DNA from: Cyanoderma ruficeps
Lineage: Eukaryota > Chordata > Aves > Passeriformes > Timaliidae
Length of the DNA: 64,000 nucleotides
Reading direction: 5' to 3'
Assembly: GCA_008694505.1 (NCBI GenBank)
Contig: VZDJ01004378.1
Location: 16,175,645 to 16,239,644, forward strand
Below, piece by piece: positions 37,956 to 53,376 of this stretch (the stretch's first letter is position 1; every line of letters begins with the position of its first letter). A program made the translations under genes and the position numbers. The notes under the pieces are model-generated. The model was not told the DNA's origin, searched no databases, and worked only from the letters and a program-made list of their open reading frames with translations.

Positions 37956-40900
37956 ATGCTTAACTCGATATTTAACCAACTAAACTGCCGTGGAGCTTAG
38001 CAGTTCCCCATTAAACATCCAGGGAGGAATGATCCTTTGTCAGGCAGACACAAGAGTTTATACAGGATCTCTTCCACGTGAGGTAAATCCTCTGCAGGCT
38101 GGTAAACAGAGAAACTAGATCTGTACACATCTCTCTTGGACATAAGTTTGGATCCTACTTGGCAAATGTTACCATCTTATTAATTTAACAGCCTCATTTC
38201 TTCAGTTATTAACAATAACAGATGGACAGGAGGAGTTTTTTGCTTCGTTGGGGGAAGCCAATTTTTCTTTTTTTTTCCCCTATGGGCCATGTAGGGTGAC
38301 ACGCAGAAGAGCTTTGCATCAAGAAAAGTAGCACTACATGCACCACGCACTCAGAACTGCCAGCACAGTGATCCTTTTAAAAGATATTTCATACATTACC
38401 TCTTAGAAAAATGGTTTACCCCAGGGACATATACACATCTTTGAGAAGCTGGAGATTTCTGAGCATCTGCAGGGACAGCTGGCATGATGGTTACAGCAGC
38501 TGTCGCACTTGAATTATGAAATTGTGCATCGCTCAAGGAAAGGATCAATGTCATGCAAATCTCACAAACCTGAACTCAAGTCACAAAGAAAATTAAGGTG
38601 GGAGAGATAACTGTTCTGCTGATACAAGCCAGACTTGTTTGAATCACTTCATAATTTCAAGTAATACGTTACATACTATGTGCTGTAATACATACTGCAT
38701 CTCTAAGGCTCCCATCTGAACAGTCATTTTATTTTGAAGTGTCTACTAAAATTATATTAAAATCTTTGGGGGTAAAGAACAGCACTGGGGAAGCAAGAAG
38801 GCTATGGAGTTTTTAAATCAAACTTCAATAAAACATTTATTTTTTTGACTCAAATCAAGCAGGAGATGTCAGTTCCTCAGTGAGGTTTTCCTGCTTGAGA
38901 AAATTATGCCTTGGTTCACAGTCGATTAGTTATGTGACTGACCTGATTTATTATGTATCACTGCTACTTCAAAAGAGGAGCAGTCTGAACAAAGAAGCGA
39001 AAGATACATCAGTATTAATGACTTGCCTCTATTAAATGGCTAGCAGAAATAATTACATTTACTATTTTTTAACTTGCTATTCAATATTTGCTGCTTTGTG
39101 TGAAAGAAAAGAATGTTAATGAAATTCAGATAATTAATATAAATAACAGCTGAGGTTGTCTGCTCACACATGGCACACAGGAGCAGAGGGCTTGAAAGAA
39201 AGCCTTCTCCCCAAGACTCAGCTTTGCTCTTGAGAGATTCCCATAAACCCATGGAGCCCTGGAGACTTGCAAGAGGTCATAGCCAGTGCTCAAAGCAGGG
39301 TAACACCCCAGAGCTAGGTCTGGCTCTTTTTACAGCATAGCTACATCAGACTTCTAAGGAATTCAAAAATCACACTATTTCATTCCTCAGGAAAACAGGC
39401 TGGGAGGTTTAGAAGAAAACAGACCAAGGAGTGACAGTTGACAGGTACTTTTTTTTTTTTAAACATCCATTTTTATTCTCCTTTCCTTTTCCCCAAGTAA
39501 TTTCCATAGACCAAAGACCTCACACAGTGCTAAGTTCTCCATGTCAGTAAGTTATCAGCTCCCTCCAGCCCAGCACATGCAGGTCTTACTGAGGGTAGCG
39601 TTTATAGGCACCATCAGTAGCAATGCACATCTTCAAAAAAAGGCTGAAAAATCTTCTACATTTTTCGTTTACATAAACATACACAGAAGATCATCTACTT
39701 AAATAATCTAGTATATCCAAAGACAAAATCAATATGACTTTACATCCCACAAGTCAATTTCAATACTATTAGAGGACAAAAATATCATCCTGTACTTTAC
39801 CCTATACAGTCTGAATGCTAATAATAAAGACAACATAACTAGAAACTGATCACAGAATTAAGATTTGTTTTTTCTCAATCAGAACTCCCCTGGATTCAAA
39901 TGAGGGGGAAAAAAAGGCAAATTAATTTCTCATACCTGCTTAATGACTTTTCTGCAAGTTTTCTCCCCTGCCCATATTAGTAAGACATGAAAAAGAATTA
40001 AAACAAATGTTTCTGCAAAATTATTTACTTATTGCAAAATCCTGAGTGCTACAACTGAAATACATACTACAATGCACAAACGAGTACAAAACTCATCCAA
40101 TTACAGTTCATGATGGTTTTCCTAATCATCAATAAAATGTGACCTTTAGATGAATATATATTGATTTTGTTACTTAAAAAAGTGAACTATTTAATAATTT
40201 TAAATCTGAAGGTATTGTAAATGAAGACAAGTTCGCTATTAAAATACTGCGCACTGGCAGTGCTAGCAGTACATTTACATTCCCTTCTCTAGAGAATTAT
40301 GTCCCCCTTGCAAAAGGGAATCACCTTCAGTTACTGCTACAAATCCAGTGTGGACAAGAATGCTGAGCTAGCAAATGTTATTTAACTACTGCCACGGCAA
40401 ATTTGCAAGCAGCAGAAATCAAAGAAACATATTCAGAAGAGCCCTCAATAATCGATACAATGAGCAGCAAACCAATAAAGCATTTTAGTGTTCTTTCTCA
40501 GGATGTAGTTGATTAATTTACTAATAGATTTACACGTAAGTAGTTACCCATGAATATCGCTGTCAATTTTTAATGGAGGGTTCTCAGAAGTGCTTCATGA
40601 TTAACATCGCACTCCAGTTAAACAAGAAAAGCCATTAAACTTACTGTAAATACATCTTGATTTAATCTCTTTGAAGCACAGTAGCACACATAAAACAAAA
40701 CTTTCTTAAGCAGCACTTTCCAGACTTTGGGGACCTTATGTGCACCACACCATGATTGTTGACAACAAAAAAATCCCTTGCATTCACCACATTCTTGGTC
40801 ATATTCCCATTTCGAATTTCTGCTTCTGATAACATCAAGGCAACAAAGCAAATTGATCTTTAAGTATATTTTTTAACTCCTATACAATTAAATGTATGAC

Positions 40901-43214
40901 AATCAAACACCTTCCACTGATTTAAAGTTCTGCTTATAATGCCAATTTGGTATGCTAAGAAATATGAAATGTGAATTGCTGCTTTAAAGATGATTTAAGA
41001 ACTACAGCCACCTAGGAGATGATGAAGCACACTGAGCAGTATACTATTACAGTCCTCCACAGAAAATTATTTCTAAATTAGCTATAACTATGAGGTATGT
41101 TCCTGACCAACCAAAAGGACGTGGACTAGTAAATTTACCAGCATGCAGACTGGCTGACTATTTCTGATTCAGGTCTATCAGTTCTGAAAAGACCAATATC
41201 TCCTCCTTTATTTCAGTTTTACTCCCTAAGGCCCAGCTCTGTTCATGACTTGACCCTAAGTCCACTTAGGAAGCAGAAGAACCAGGCTGAGCAGAAGAAC
41301 ACCACTGAGCATCACTAGGAGGGGGGTCACTGGCTGTAGTTCAGTGTTAGGAGAGATGGTGTCCACTTTCAGAAGGGACCAACAAGGCATCAAGTTGAAA
41401 TCATCCTAAGGTTTCTAACCCTTTCATTTCACCACTTCACTTTTTTCTTTTTTTTTTTTTTCTGTATGGGATGCACATAACATTGACCCAACTTTCCAAA
41501 TTTTGAGGCATGAATCACAAAGACTTGTATCCACTAAGTCTTCTAGATCCTTCACAAGGAACCCAGTGCTATGGAGCACAAAATGCTGTCAGCTTAACTC
41601 ACTACAAGAGGTAGTCAGGGCTACACTTAGTTAAGGGGCAAATTCCAGTGAGGTGACAGAAACACAGTGACACTGAGTAATTTTTCACTATCTCCACTGA
41701 AAGGCTATCAGGTTTATAAAGCCTTTTCAATGGCTTTAGTGGTGGAAACACAGAACAGCCTGTTTGAGGGTTGTCATTTCTTTCATGTGTCACTCACGTC
41801 TGAACAGAGCAATTAAGTTCTTACAGGTGCCAGAGGTATGGGAAGAAGAGGAGCAAAGGGAAGATGGCAGCAGCTGCACAGAACACTCCCCTTCCTCATA
41901 AATGCTTTTGTTTCTCAATTGTTCATAAAACTCATGCTGAAAATTCCTACCCAGTTGAAGAATCTCCTGGAGATATTCTCTTCTAAAAAAATTCTGCTCA
42001 ACTTCTTGATCTGCTGTCCTGCAGGAGAAGAAACCTCTGTGTTGCCTGACTTTAATTTCAGTGTTTCTCAGTAACACTTAAGCTCTTAGGTATTTAGCAG
42101 CAAAGCTTCACTAAAAGATGAAAAATCACTGGAAACAGCACTGAACACCATTAGTTAAGAATCAGGAAAGCTTTACTTGACATGTATCTTACACAAGTTC
42201 ACATAATTCTGCTTTAAAACATACATGCCTTCTGATTTCTATCACTGTCTACAAGAAAATACAAATTCCATACATAGGGACAAAACCCTGAATGAACACA
42301 TTTATTCTACCCAAACCTCTCATTCTACAGTTACAGTGCAGTGCCATCTGCTGTACATTTGTTTATGTACAATTCTTCCAACCAACAATATGACAAAGAA
42401 AACCTCATGACTGTTATTTAAAACCTCTGAGCATCAGCAGTCCTACAACATGCAATTTTGTCACTAGCATTTTAAACCAAAAATAAGACTGAGGACTGCA
42501 TATTCCATTCTGCAAGTATACAAAAGGCTACACAGATGTATGCTAACATAAGGGTGCCTGCTGAATAAAGAAATCAAATAAGACCATAGGGAACCACTCC
42601 TTTTATTTCTCTCAGAAAAAACCCACCAATTTTTATGGTCACAGCTGGGGTTTACATGAATCTTCTTCAATTAAATATTAATATGCATTTTAACTGCATT
42701 CCCTCATTAACAACCAATGATGCCACAGACTGCAAAGAAAGCTGCCAATTTTCAGAGTTCACTTTGCTCCAGCTTACAGTGTCTGTCATAAACACCTGGT
42801 TTTTTATTTTTTTTTAATATATTTTAGGGTAATACAGGAAGGAAAAAACATATCCCTGGAGACAGCCAATGAAATGTTCACAGCAAATCTCTGGATTAAT
42901 GTATCAGCATAGCTACTTCATCAGAGTCTGCACTAAAATAAATTGAGATGCACTTGTCTTATTTGTAGATATTCTTACTCCATCCATAGCAATTGAACCA
43001 CTCTCTAGGTTTCCCTTCCTTATCCATCAAGAATTTCCTTTCCTCAGAAACCTCAAGCAGACCTGCTCTTCAAGTGGCTAAAACTTCACTTTGACCTAGA
43101 GAACAGATATATTTGCTCTGCCTTTGCCACTAAATGGTAACATGAGCTGCTAATAAGGAAAAAAATCCACCCTGTAAGTAGCACTTACCCCTCCAAGCAC
43201 ACATTAACAGTATC
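37956..43214. other. Non-coding DNA without a recognised gene
   Basis: AT-rich sequence with T runs at 39449-39460 and 41448-41461. A 95-codon minus frame (41790-42077) has no recognisable motif. No transposon was recognised. Confidence 0.5.
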
Positions 43215-43450
43215 TGATGTCCCACAGCACTTCAGCCTCTCTCCCCATGACTTACTACTGTGCAAGAGCCAGGAAAGACAGCCAGGTGTCTCCAGCAGTG
43301 TCTCACCACAGCCCCAGGGAGCTCCCTGCATTCACAAGGAGGGATGCACACACAGCACCCGGAGTTGTTGGGCACCCTGCAGGCACGAGGCGCTGCTGCT
43401 GCGCTGCTGCACCACTCAGGTGATTTGGGAACGCTGGTCCATACTTCTCT
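43215..43450. other. GC-elevated patch of unknown nature
   Basis: About 230 bases enriched in G and C, with a CTGCTGCTG-type run near 43393-43410. Frames are open on both strands (plus 43217-43423, minus 43232-43504 and 43303-43542). No domain or splice pair was identified. Confidence 0.25.
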
Positions 43451-45657
43451 TCCTCCAATATACTCATATTCATACCACTGAGTACCACGACAGTGTGTCT
43501 GCATTTTAGACCAGACATATAAAAACCCATTCCCAGGAGCATCTATTCACCTCAAAACTAATTCCTACTACAAATACAACATCTTTCATTAAACAATGAA
43601 GAATTCAATCTATTGCTTCTCACTTCTTCAGTTTATTACATTAAATGAAACATGCTGCAGGTATGGACTTTTCATGGAGGTTATCCCAGAAGGATGTATC
43701 TTGAATACAACTTATAATTTCATCATGAGCAAACTTCTTGTCATAGGTGACTCTCAAGTTTTCGTTTTCACAGTCATAAAAATGCTGGAGAACATTGTGC
43801 TAAGAAACAGGAAAATAAACTTCAAATAGCAAAGAAATTAATTTTACGCTGTGATTTTTCAAATGCTTAGGTTTGACAACACTGCAGGTGGTTAGTAACA
43901 CTGCAACTGAACTCTCTTGACTACCTCAATTAATGGCAAGTGCATCTAGTCTCAGTTTTAGAAGGAGGAAGAAGCTGGAGTTCTCCAGTCTCTACAGCAA
44001 TAGCAGAAGGCATGGAAAAAACCCCAGATTTTGAGGTGATGAAAGATGCTGCTGTAATATTAAATGTATCCGATTTACCCACTGTGATATTTCATCAATT
44101 ACAAAATGAACATGCAGAGAACTAACTATAGAAGGTACAAATATTTCTCTGGAGTCACACCAGCCCTGCCAACCGTGAAATGTATGCTGCTAAATTACTG
44201 ATGCTGCTTGCAAATTAATGTACTCTACTGAGAGACTTTCAGAGCAGCAAAACATTCTGAATAGCTAATTTGCATGCTAAACAAGGAAAATAGATAAACC
44301 TAAGTTATTCTGATGAAAAAATATCAGGTCTTGGAAGTCTAGCTGTACACTGTCTTAACACGAAGCAAAGGTTTCTCTGCCTCTTTCCAGCCAGCATCCA
44401 CAGAATTTACATGGACAAATGCTAGCCAAAACAGGAACCTAAACCCCAGTTCTGAAGACAGCCACCAGAAACAACTAACACTCCACAGAACACAGCGTAC
44501 ATCCTTTGCTCTAAAATAAAAGGTAAATAAAAAATATAAAGAGAAAATATATTTTTACAAAGTTATGCCCTGATATCTCCTTTGGGATTCAGAAGCATAA
44601 ACTGCAAATTAAACTTATTTTTGTAAAATAAATGTCTAAATCAATACATTGCAGTCCATTTGAGAAGACAGCTTTTCAAGTAGTATGTTGAGGAAGTACT
44701 GCTGTTTTCATCCAGAAGACAAAGCTTCTGCTAATTAAAGCCCTGTTTTAATTAAAATAATAATAACCACGATTTCCTGTTTCTACTGTTCTTATTTGTG
44801 TAATACAGATATATAACTTACAGGTGACTCTCCAAGTTCTGATTTCCCCCTGCATTTCACTGGCTGCAGCAGAGCCCATGAGCACAAGACACAGATTCCC
44901 AAAAACTGTTGTACACAACGCTTTGCTCAGCTGTAGCTAACCCTACTTTCAGCCAAAGTCAGCTTCTGAGAGTTCCAAAGGTAAAAGTAAAAAAGATTGA
45001 TTCTTCAACAACACAGATCATGTATGGTCTCCATTAGCTTTTCTGTGTTCCCACTGATTTTTGCAGGAAAACAAAACTATGCACAGTTGGTCTGGCAAGA
45101 TTTTTTGAACACTAGTAGGGCCTGAGCACAAGCAAGTCATCCTGACTCCCAAGCTTTTGAAAAAGGCAGATTATTTCAATCAATAACTTGACATGCCAAA
45201 ATCTCTCTACTCTAAAACTGTGAAAATTATATAGCATGGGAGTTTTAAAACAGATTCTCTGTAAAACATATTCACCTCAAAGCCACACATTTCTTCAGCA
45301 ATCTGAAGCTGTGGCTTGTACCTAGTAATTAACCGTTGGCGTCCACAAATAATTTCACTTCTTGAACTCTAGCAACAGAGGAAATCTGTGATGAATGCTG
45401 TTGACAGTCTGTTTAGGAAGTTTGTTTCTCAGATCCTTTGTACAGTAGGTTAACCCCACACCTCAATCATTCATCCAGTGAATAGACTAATAACAAATGT
45501 AAAACCCTCTAGCAGTTTCCGATGGCACCTTACATGATCACTCTTTCCACTCAGGCATGACTGCGAAACATCCACAAAAGCTCTTCAGGCTTTCACAGTG
45601 TATCAGCTGCTGAATTATGACTTTTTTAGGTTCTCATGTGAAGCTTCATTGATCCTT

Positions 45658-45658
45658 N
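45658..45658. other. Ambiguous base (N)
   Basis: The only undetermined base in the window, in the context GATCCTTNTG. It reflects a base-calling or assembly uncertainty and does not affect any feature. Confidence 0.99.
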
Positions 45659-48600
45659 TGTGAAAGGATATTCACAGGATCTGTTTTTTATTCTGTACTT
45701 CTAACTTTCCCATTCTTTCCTATATGATCTGTTTCTCCCAACTGAAATTAAGGGAGTCAACACAGGACAGGCAACTAATACTCTTCAGATCATTAGCAAG
45801 TGCACCAGGAAACACACAGTAAAGTTTATCTAAAAAAACCCCAAAAAGAGTGTCTGTTTTGTGCAGAAAAAAACTTCAGGGGACAACAGAGCGCTTTCAG
45901 TCAAACTCTCTCAACATTAGCTGAGGTGTTGCTTTCACTCTACCCTTAACAGCCCTGCGCTTTGAGGATCTTTAAAAATGGTCAAAGCAGAAGATATGTT
46001 ATTCTTCACAGTATACAATATTATTTGCTGAAATCTGTTGGCTTGAAAGAGGACTGCTATGGAAAAATAAACAAATGGACAAATTCCCTTGATCAAACCA
46101 AAAGAAATCAGACGAAACAGAGAGCTGGCTGGCTTTGAGTTGAGCATTTTTCATTTGGTTTGGGAGTTTTTGTTGAGATTTTTGGTTAGTTGTTTTATCT
46201 TCAGTTTGTTTGGGGTATTTTTCTGAAGAGAAGATTTTCCAACTCCCTAGGACAATTTCAGTGCATCAAGTTGATTATTCTTTTAGCAATGTACTTAAAT
46301 GACAACTGATTAGACAGGTCCTTTTTTTAGGGTCAAAATCAGCATGAACTTTGGAGGAATTATCTAGTCAAAGTTCACAAAATGCAATTATAATAAGTAA
46401 CATTTCAGAGTAGCACAGTGAAACAAAGCTGGCATGAATTTGACAGTCATGGCCTGTCTTTCAGGCAGTCTTCAGAAACAAAACCCTCTTGGGACATTGT
46501 GCTGTGTCTCCTTTCACTGCCGATGGCCCTGGGGACCAAGGTTGCCCATCCACCCTTCAAGGCAAGAATATCAACACACAAAGGACAGTTGCAGTGCAGC
46601 CCCAGGGCCTGACAGAGGTCTGGGACTGAACTACAGGCCACCTGTAAGGTCTTCACATAGAACTGATTTATTCTGGCTTTCACTAACATGGAATAAAATT
46701 CAGTCTTCAGAAAACCTGTTCAGTATTGTCAAAAACTGTTTTGTCTCAAAAATGTAACTTTTTTTTCTTTTCCATAAAACTTACTAAACCAGAGTCTACG
46801 AAAAAACAGATTTCTCTAAATCAGGTCTATCAGTAATTCAGTGGTAATAACACCCTGCATACTAAGTAATAATCTGGCTTTATTAACATTTCTTTTTATT
46901 TAACAGGGTTGCCCAGGCTTAAATTTCATTGACAAGTGAAAGGAAAACAGTAATTTGTACTTATAAGTAAGCAAAGTGCAACTTTACCATTTGAAATGGA
47001 CAGTGCAAACTGTTTTCACTTTCACAAGTGATATTTGAACATACTTTCTTTACTCTAGTTCACTTCCAAAAGGCTACTGTTTAAAATGTGAAGGTATGTT
47101 TTAAGACAGCACATAATCCACTGCGATTATTTACAACTGCACATAGTCCAAACCATATCTTTTTTCATTAGGAAAACTTCCTTTCACATAGAAATTGAAG
47201 AATTTTAAGTCTAATGAAATACCAGGTTCCCTTCACCACTGGAAGAAACAGTCAGTCTAAACAGTACCTGAGAGCAAGAGCAAAGCCACAATATTACACA
47301 GTAGGTACAGAAGTACTCTTGACTGACAACTTAGAAGTTATGAGAAGTTGCCTAGCTGTATATTAATACTACATATAGCAATTACATGAAAGCTTTGTAA
47401 CTATTTCCTCATTTTGTCAGACTGGAATGAGGAGTTCACAGCCCTCTGGGGTAACAGCAGTGTCATAGATTTGCACCTGCCTATCTCTAACTGTTTCTGA
47501 TACATATTTTGTACAGGCAGACCAGAGCTGATCCAAAACCAAACAGTCTTTTAGTAGAGGATCCTCCAAGACATTTCTTTTAGTTTTCATTTGGGCAACA
47601 GCTGAAAATCTTCCTGTCTTGTAAATCGCATCATTTTGCCAAAGATGTCTAGTTTTTTAATGATTAAGCATTTCATTATTATTTTGCTCAATCTCAAAGA
47701 CTACCACTATAACCTGCAACAGCATCAAAAATATGACTTTACATTTGGAAGACTTAATGCATTTATTTTGCTCACTCTCCAAAACACTAAGATCTACAGC
47801 GAGAGGTTAGTTTCTTTCCTTTATAAATCTATTAAAAATATCTCCAAGAAAAATATATGCACATACATAATCCTATCATACCCGGTTTGTTTTGCTTTTA
47901 CTGATGGTTTTACATAATCAGACAATCAGGAGGCTGACAGTTTCTATTTTCAGTCCTGTCAGACTCCAGTGTGAAAAAAAGGCATTTGAATTACTGGTAA
48001 CCCAGTAGTGTCTTCTGACAAGCTGAATCCTAGTTCCCCAAAGACCATTCTTGTTTTTCCCAGTACACCTACCAGAAAACATCACTGCTTTGAAATGTGA
48101 TGGCAGCCTACCCTCTGCTACTGAGTGCAACAGAAACTGGAATGCACAGAATAAACTATGCAAGTTTGACACAGAATGGTGCAAGCTGTGTTGTATGAAC
48201 ATGTTTTCATCCTAAGGAACGCTGTAACAGGAATTGTGATAAGAGGGGGTAGCTTTAGGAAGCAGAGAGAAGAGCAAGGCAGCAGTGCTGCACAGGGCAG
48301 CCTGCAAGTCAATGCAGAGGACAGCTTTGTCCTTCGCTCATCCCAGCATGGGGAGCCAAGAGCTGGTTGTTCTTTAAGAAAAATTAAAATCCCTGTTTCA
48401 TCATTTTTGCCCATTGCAGAGTCAGCTGTTACCTCCTAGTCTCCGCAACTGGAATGTTTTTACTCTGATTAACAGAGTAGCACTCTCTTTTTCGAGCCAA
48501 AACTGAATGCAACTGAATGTTGCTGCAATACACATTATCCACACACCTGACTTAGCTATAAGACTACATTCCACGTAAATTATTAGAATTAGTGCTATTT

Positions 48601-50102
48601 CAGTGAAAACTGTTAAACATTACTGCTGCACAAATGCAGTTCAGTTTGCAATTATATTGTATCATCCAGAACTGCTTACCCTGACTTCCACATTACACTT
48701 GGAATTTGCCAAGAGCATCCCAAACCATGTAACCAGTCATGGAAGTCAATCTGCATAAGGTGACAAGGTGTCTAAAACTGTGAGGTCTCTAAGCACCCAT
48801 AAGATTATTGTATTATTTGATTTCTTAACCTAGGAGACCAGGGGAAAATATTTTTCTTAAAATCAAATAAACATTTTTCTTTATATATAATGGGAAAAGG
48901 GTGTTAGGAAGAGACTAAAAAACCACCAAAGTCGCCCTGATTACAGACATCCATTTCAAGCTAATTTTCTCAGACTGGCTGAGAGTCATAGAGCCAAACA
49001 GCCAACAGACTGAAAGTCCAACTAGATTACATCTGAACAGTGACTTTTTCTATTCCCCACAGGTTATGGAGAAAGGGTTGGCCCATTCTTATTTTTCGTG
49101 GGTGTGTACAGCTCCCTGCTTTTCCATCAGTGCTAAAGATGAGCGTCTGCCTGACTTCCATTCTGAACCAAGGCTCATCGTCCACACACATTCTGATTCC
49201 TTGTCACATTGTGAAAACATCACAATTAGATGTTTGCTACCACTCTGCTCTTCCTGGAGATACTTGTCAGCAGATTCAAGTAGAGCAAACACTAAAATGG
49301 GAGAATACCTTCCAAAGTAAACAGCATGCCAGAGTTTTCTGGGGATTTTTTTTGTCTAAAATGAAAAACTGTGACAATTTGAATATAAGCATTACTATGA
49401 ACACACAACAGATGCATTAGTCTGTTCATAGTTAACTCCGATAACTGATGGCTGATTCTGAAAAAATGTTAAAACCAACTGCCAAGCACCTTCACATCCT
49501 GCTTTACCAGAATAAAGACAGATCATCATCATTTTCAAAAAACACTGCTTCACCCTCCAGAGCAAGGTTTCCAGAAAGACACCCAAGCAGTGACGCTGTG
49601 GTAAGGCTGCTTCTTCAGCAAGAAATTCATTAGACTGGACTCTCTGAAGCCTGCTTAAAAGCCAAATAAAAGAAACAGCACTCCTGCCATTTAATGGTAG
49701 AGGAGTTTAATGGAAGACTGGACTAGATCCACACACTGTGGAGGTGTAACATTTCTAAGAGTCTCGCTCCAACAGGAGCAAATCTGCAGCATTGCAGCGT
49801 ATGTCTAGGCTTCCAAAGCAGCACATAAAATGAGCCTGGAGACCCCATATGTCAGTCACAGGATCCAACACGTGCCAGGTGAGCTGGGTACTCTGCCCAC
49901 AGTCAGGACACCAAGACATATGAAACTGCTCCCATCCCTGGAGTTAGGGTCCCTCTGCAACCTTCGGTCCAACATCCACATGCACATCTACATGGGCAAC
50001 AGGACTTCACATTCTTCCTGATTTCAGGTGTCCTAGTCTCTTTTGCAGGCTTGGAGTAATTTTTTTTAGTCTCTTTGGATTTCTTTAAATAAATCCTAAA
50101 AT

Positions 50103-50156
50103 TTTAAATACATTTTATCGCACTTTATTATATTTAAATACATTTATTATACTTTG
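50103..50156. repeat. Imperfect AT-rich tandem duplication
   Basis: Two units beginning TTTAAATACATTT and ending in a CTTT/ATTATA-like segment lie side by side; the second is slightly shorter. This is a minor low-complexity duplication. Confidence 0.6.
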
Positions 50157-50218
50157 TGAGACACAGATCAACCCCTGTTTCAGCAGCTCAGCATTCCAGA
50201 AGAGAGCTGTCACCACCA

Positions 50219-50246
50219 AGGGAGGGAAGGAAGGAAGGTGGGAAGA
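50219..50246. repeat. Purine-rich GGAA-type simple repeat
   Basis: A short GGGAAGGAAGGAAGG run with degenerate flanks. It is too short to have clear functional meaning. Confidence 0.6.
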
Positions 50247-53200
50247 TGGGACTGGAAGCAAAGCAAAAAAGGCAAGACATTAGTCTTTCAGATCCACTTT
50301 GAAAAACCCCGAATTTATGGATCCACAAAAAGAAAACACAAAGCAGTTTGTATCTTAGCGACAGGAGCACTCTGCTGAAAGAGAGGATACCTGAGACAGT
50401 TCCTGATACTATTTACACATTTCACCTAACTGCCACTTAAAATCAAATTAATGAAGCCCAGGCTTCCGGAAGTAGAAACTTTTCTCCTCCAGAGGAATTT
50501 CCTGAAACACTGGATTAGAGGAGCTATGCTCTTCCACATATATGTTTTCTCCTTCTGTATGAGTTTTTCCTGCACAACTTCATAAACAGGAGATAAGAAT
50601 GACCCTGTTACAATTGAGCCTTACAGCAAAATCTCTTTTGTGAGTCCCTCATATTGACAAAGGTACTGAACCAAAATACATTCTTTCAAAACAATCATTT
50701 CAACTGCTACACTGCATAAATAACTTAAATAGTCTGATCTATACAAAAATAAGGCCCTACCAACACCTAAGTTTTCAATGAAAGAGGTACAGCTGTCGTG
50801 TTTCACGCTGACTGTCAGACACGGGGAAAATGAACCCAACTACCTCAAGCCCCTCAAAAGACACAGGGCCAGCCATCACACAACTCACCTTGGTCAGACA
50901 GGTACTGCAAAGATTTTGATTAAACCCTGTGTAATCAAAGCAGGTGTCAAATCAGATTAATCACTACAACATTTTCACTGGATTTCATACAGAAAAACAA
51001 GATAAATACCAACCAACCCATTGACACTTGCATCCCTTTCCACTCCAGCATTTAACTTCCTACCTCAGAATTACCAGATTTTCAAGTTTGAAATAAAACA
51101 TAAAATATGTTTTAGAAACTATGATCATTGGAGATCATTCTCCAAAGAGTTGGAGAAAACATCAATTATAGTAAGTCATTCCTTACCATTAGAGTTTCAG
51201 AAACCTGTAATTTTTGCTGATGTTTTTGAAAGACACTCAATCACAATCACCTGTTTGCCGTCATGCGTAAAATACTAACCACAAGCTAAAAGTCAAGCAT
51301 GAGCCAGATGTCTGACACACATCAATTTTACAGTGTGTTTCACAAATCATTTGCCTAAATTTATGTGCTTAAGAAAAAAACCCTTATGAATTTATTACAA
51401 AAGAAACATCTGTCCTGACTTTCATTATTATTCTGACAGTAGAACTGCTATTTGCATTTTTAAAGTAAATCAGTATCACTGCTCTTCTATACTAAAAAGA
51501 CACAGCTTACCTTAAGAACTCTCAGTGTTGGACTTTCTACATTGATTGCAGAAAAGTAACCACAGAAGGTACACTCCGCTTCATCCCTTTCCCCTCCTCA
51601 ACACTCAGAAAGGGCACATTTCCCTAGCTTCGTGTTTTATGATAAATAAAAGCCAACCAACCACCAACAGAACATTAACAACTATTAATAATCCTTATGA
51701 ATACTACAACTGTGTGTCAGTCTGTGCATAATATCATTGCTGTTTTATTTTTTAAATCGTAATTCCCTGAAAACCTCCTCCCATCCCCAAAAAAAGGCCA
51801 TGTATCATCAACACTTCCACAGTAATCAGGGGATTATGCCGAATATACTTAGCTTGGTAAAAAACTTCAGTTAGTACAGATAGAATTGTTCTGGAGTCAT
51901 CTCAAGACCTGAGTTTTCCTTGTTTGGTCTCTCTGGACGACACTTTTGTTTTCTCTTCTGAGGTGGTTCAAAGTGTCAAAAATTAAATGTATTCATTTTA
52001 AAAATCCAGAAATTTATTTACCAGGTCAGTTTATTCTTTTGACTCAATATAATTCTTCTTGAAGTCACACAGATTGTATTGAATTTTAATGAAGAAAGAT
52101 TCCTATGAAGCACTTCCATAATTCTGTAATATTCTTTTAACAGAAGTATTCCTCTTAACCTGATTGCTACAAAGCCATGATATTCCAACATCCCTATAGG
52201 TTGTCAGTGACAATACCTTTGATTCTCCATGTGTCACCTATGAAACAAGAATTGTGGTGCCATGTTGAATCATGTTTTATGTTTTTTCTGCCTTATCTAT
52301 TATGAGGATGCCCTGACACTGAATTTATTTCATTCGAAACAGACAGAAACAAAATATGGTTGTTACTTCATGCCCAAATTCTATCCATTCACCACTGTTA
52401 TATTCAGTAATGCATTTCAATAAAGGAATTATTAAATTAGCTGTAAAAGAACATTATTTTCAAACAAGTATCAACACACAGTATCTTTCCATTAATTGAT
52501 CATAATATGCCTTCTGCTAAAGGCATTTTAAAACGTATATAACTTCACAGCTGGGTCATAAAAACCTGTTAACCTCTGCAGCCCTGTAGTACAACATAAC
52601 CAGTTTTAGAGCTAGCTGCTGACACATTATTGGTTTTGACAAAGTCATGAAAGCTTGTATTAAGCTTCTATTAAAATTTACAGCTTATGACAGATTTGTC
52701 AGATTTAATTTATTTCTGGTTTAGCTGTATCAAATTATCCCAATTTGAGACTTTATGATATGATTTCTATCAAGGGAAAACACATTATCTGGTAACAAAT
52801 GTTGTAAACTACTGTGATTCAGTTTAGAGAAAAAGTCATCCAATAGAATCTACTATCAGAGGCAAATATGCATACATACTTTATTCACTTGGAATGCCTT
52901 TCTCCATTTAAAAAAATAAACACATATACACATACTCTACATATATTTTAGACATTATGAAGTCAAGCACATTTATTTCCTTCTGTACTTGCAAGTGCAT
53001 GATACAGATTTCCTTAAGTCAGAGATCCCGTCTCCCATCAATTCGCTTTTACATGCACGGCCACTAATGAGCATTACAAAATACAGAAGACCCTTCATAA
53101 AAAATTGCCTAAGAAGAAAACAATACAGCAAAACAAAAATGGTGTAACCCAGCACTAGATGAGATTCACAGAACTTTCTTACATCCTCTGTCTGAAGGAT

Positions 53201-53376
53201 GCCCATCTTCTCAGCACAGATCTGAGATGAAATGCCTCACCTCCCCAGACACAGATGACACTTTCTCAATTATTTTAGGAAAATATGTGAGGAAGAATAA
53301 CATTAGATAACAAAACCTCTATATTCTAGCTTGTTGGGGTTTTTTTAGACCACTACTGTTCACTCGTACCACAGAC

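Larger units (their letters stand above)
43451..53376. other. Non-coding DNA without a recognised gene
   Basis: AT-rich sequence with a single N at 45658. It holds a purine-rich GGAA-type run at 50219-50246 and an imperfect tandem of TTTAAATACATTT units at 50103-50156. Open frames are short and on both strands. No transposon was recognised. Confidence 0.5.
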
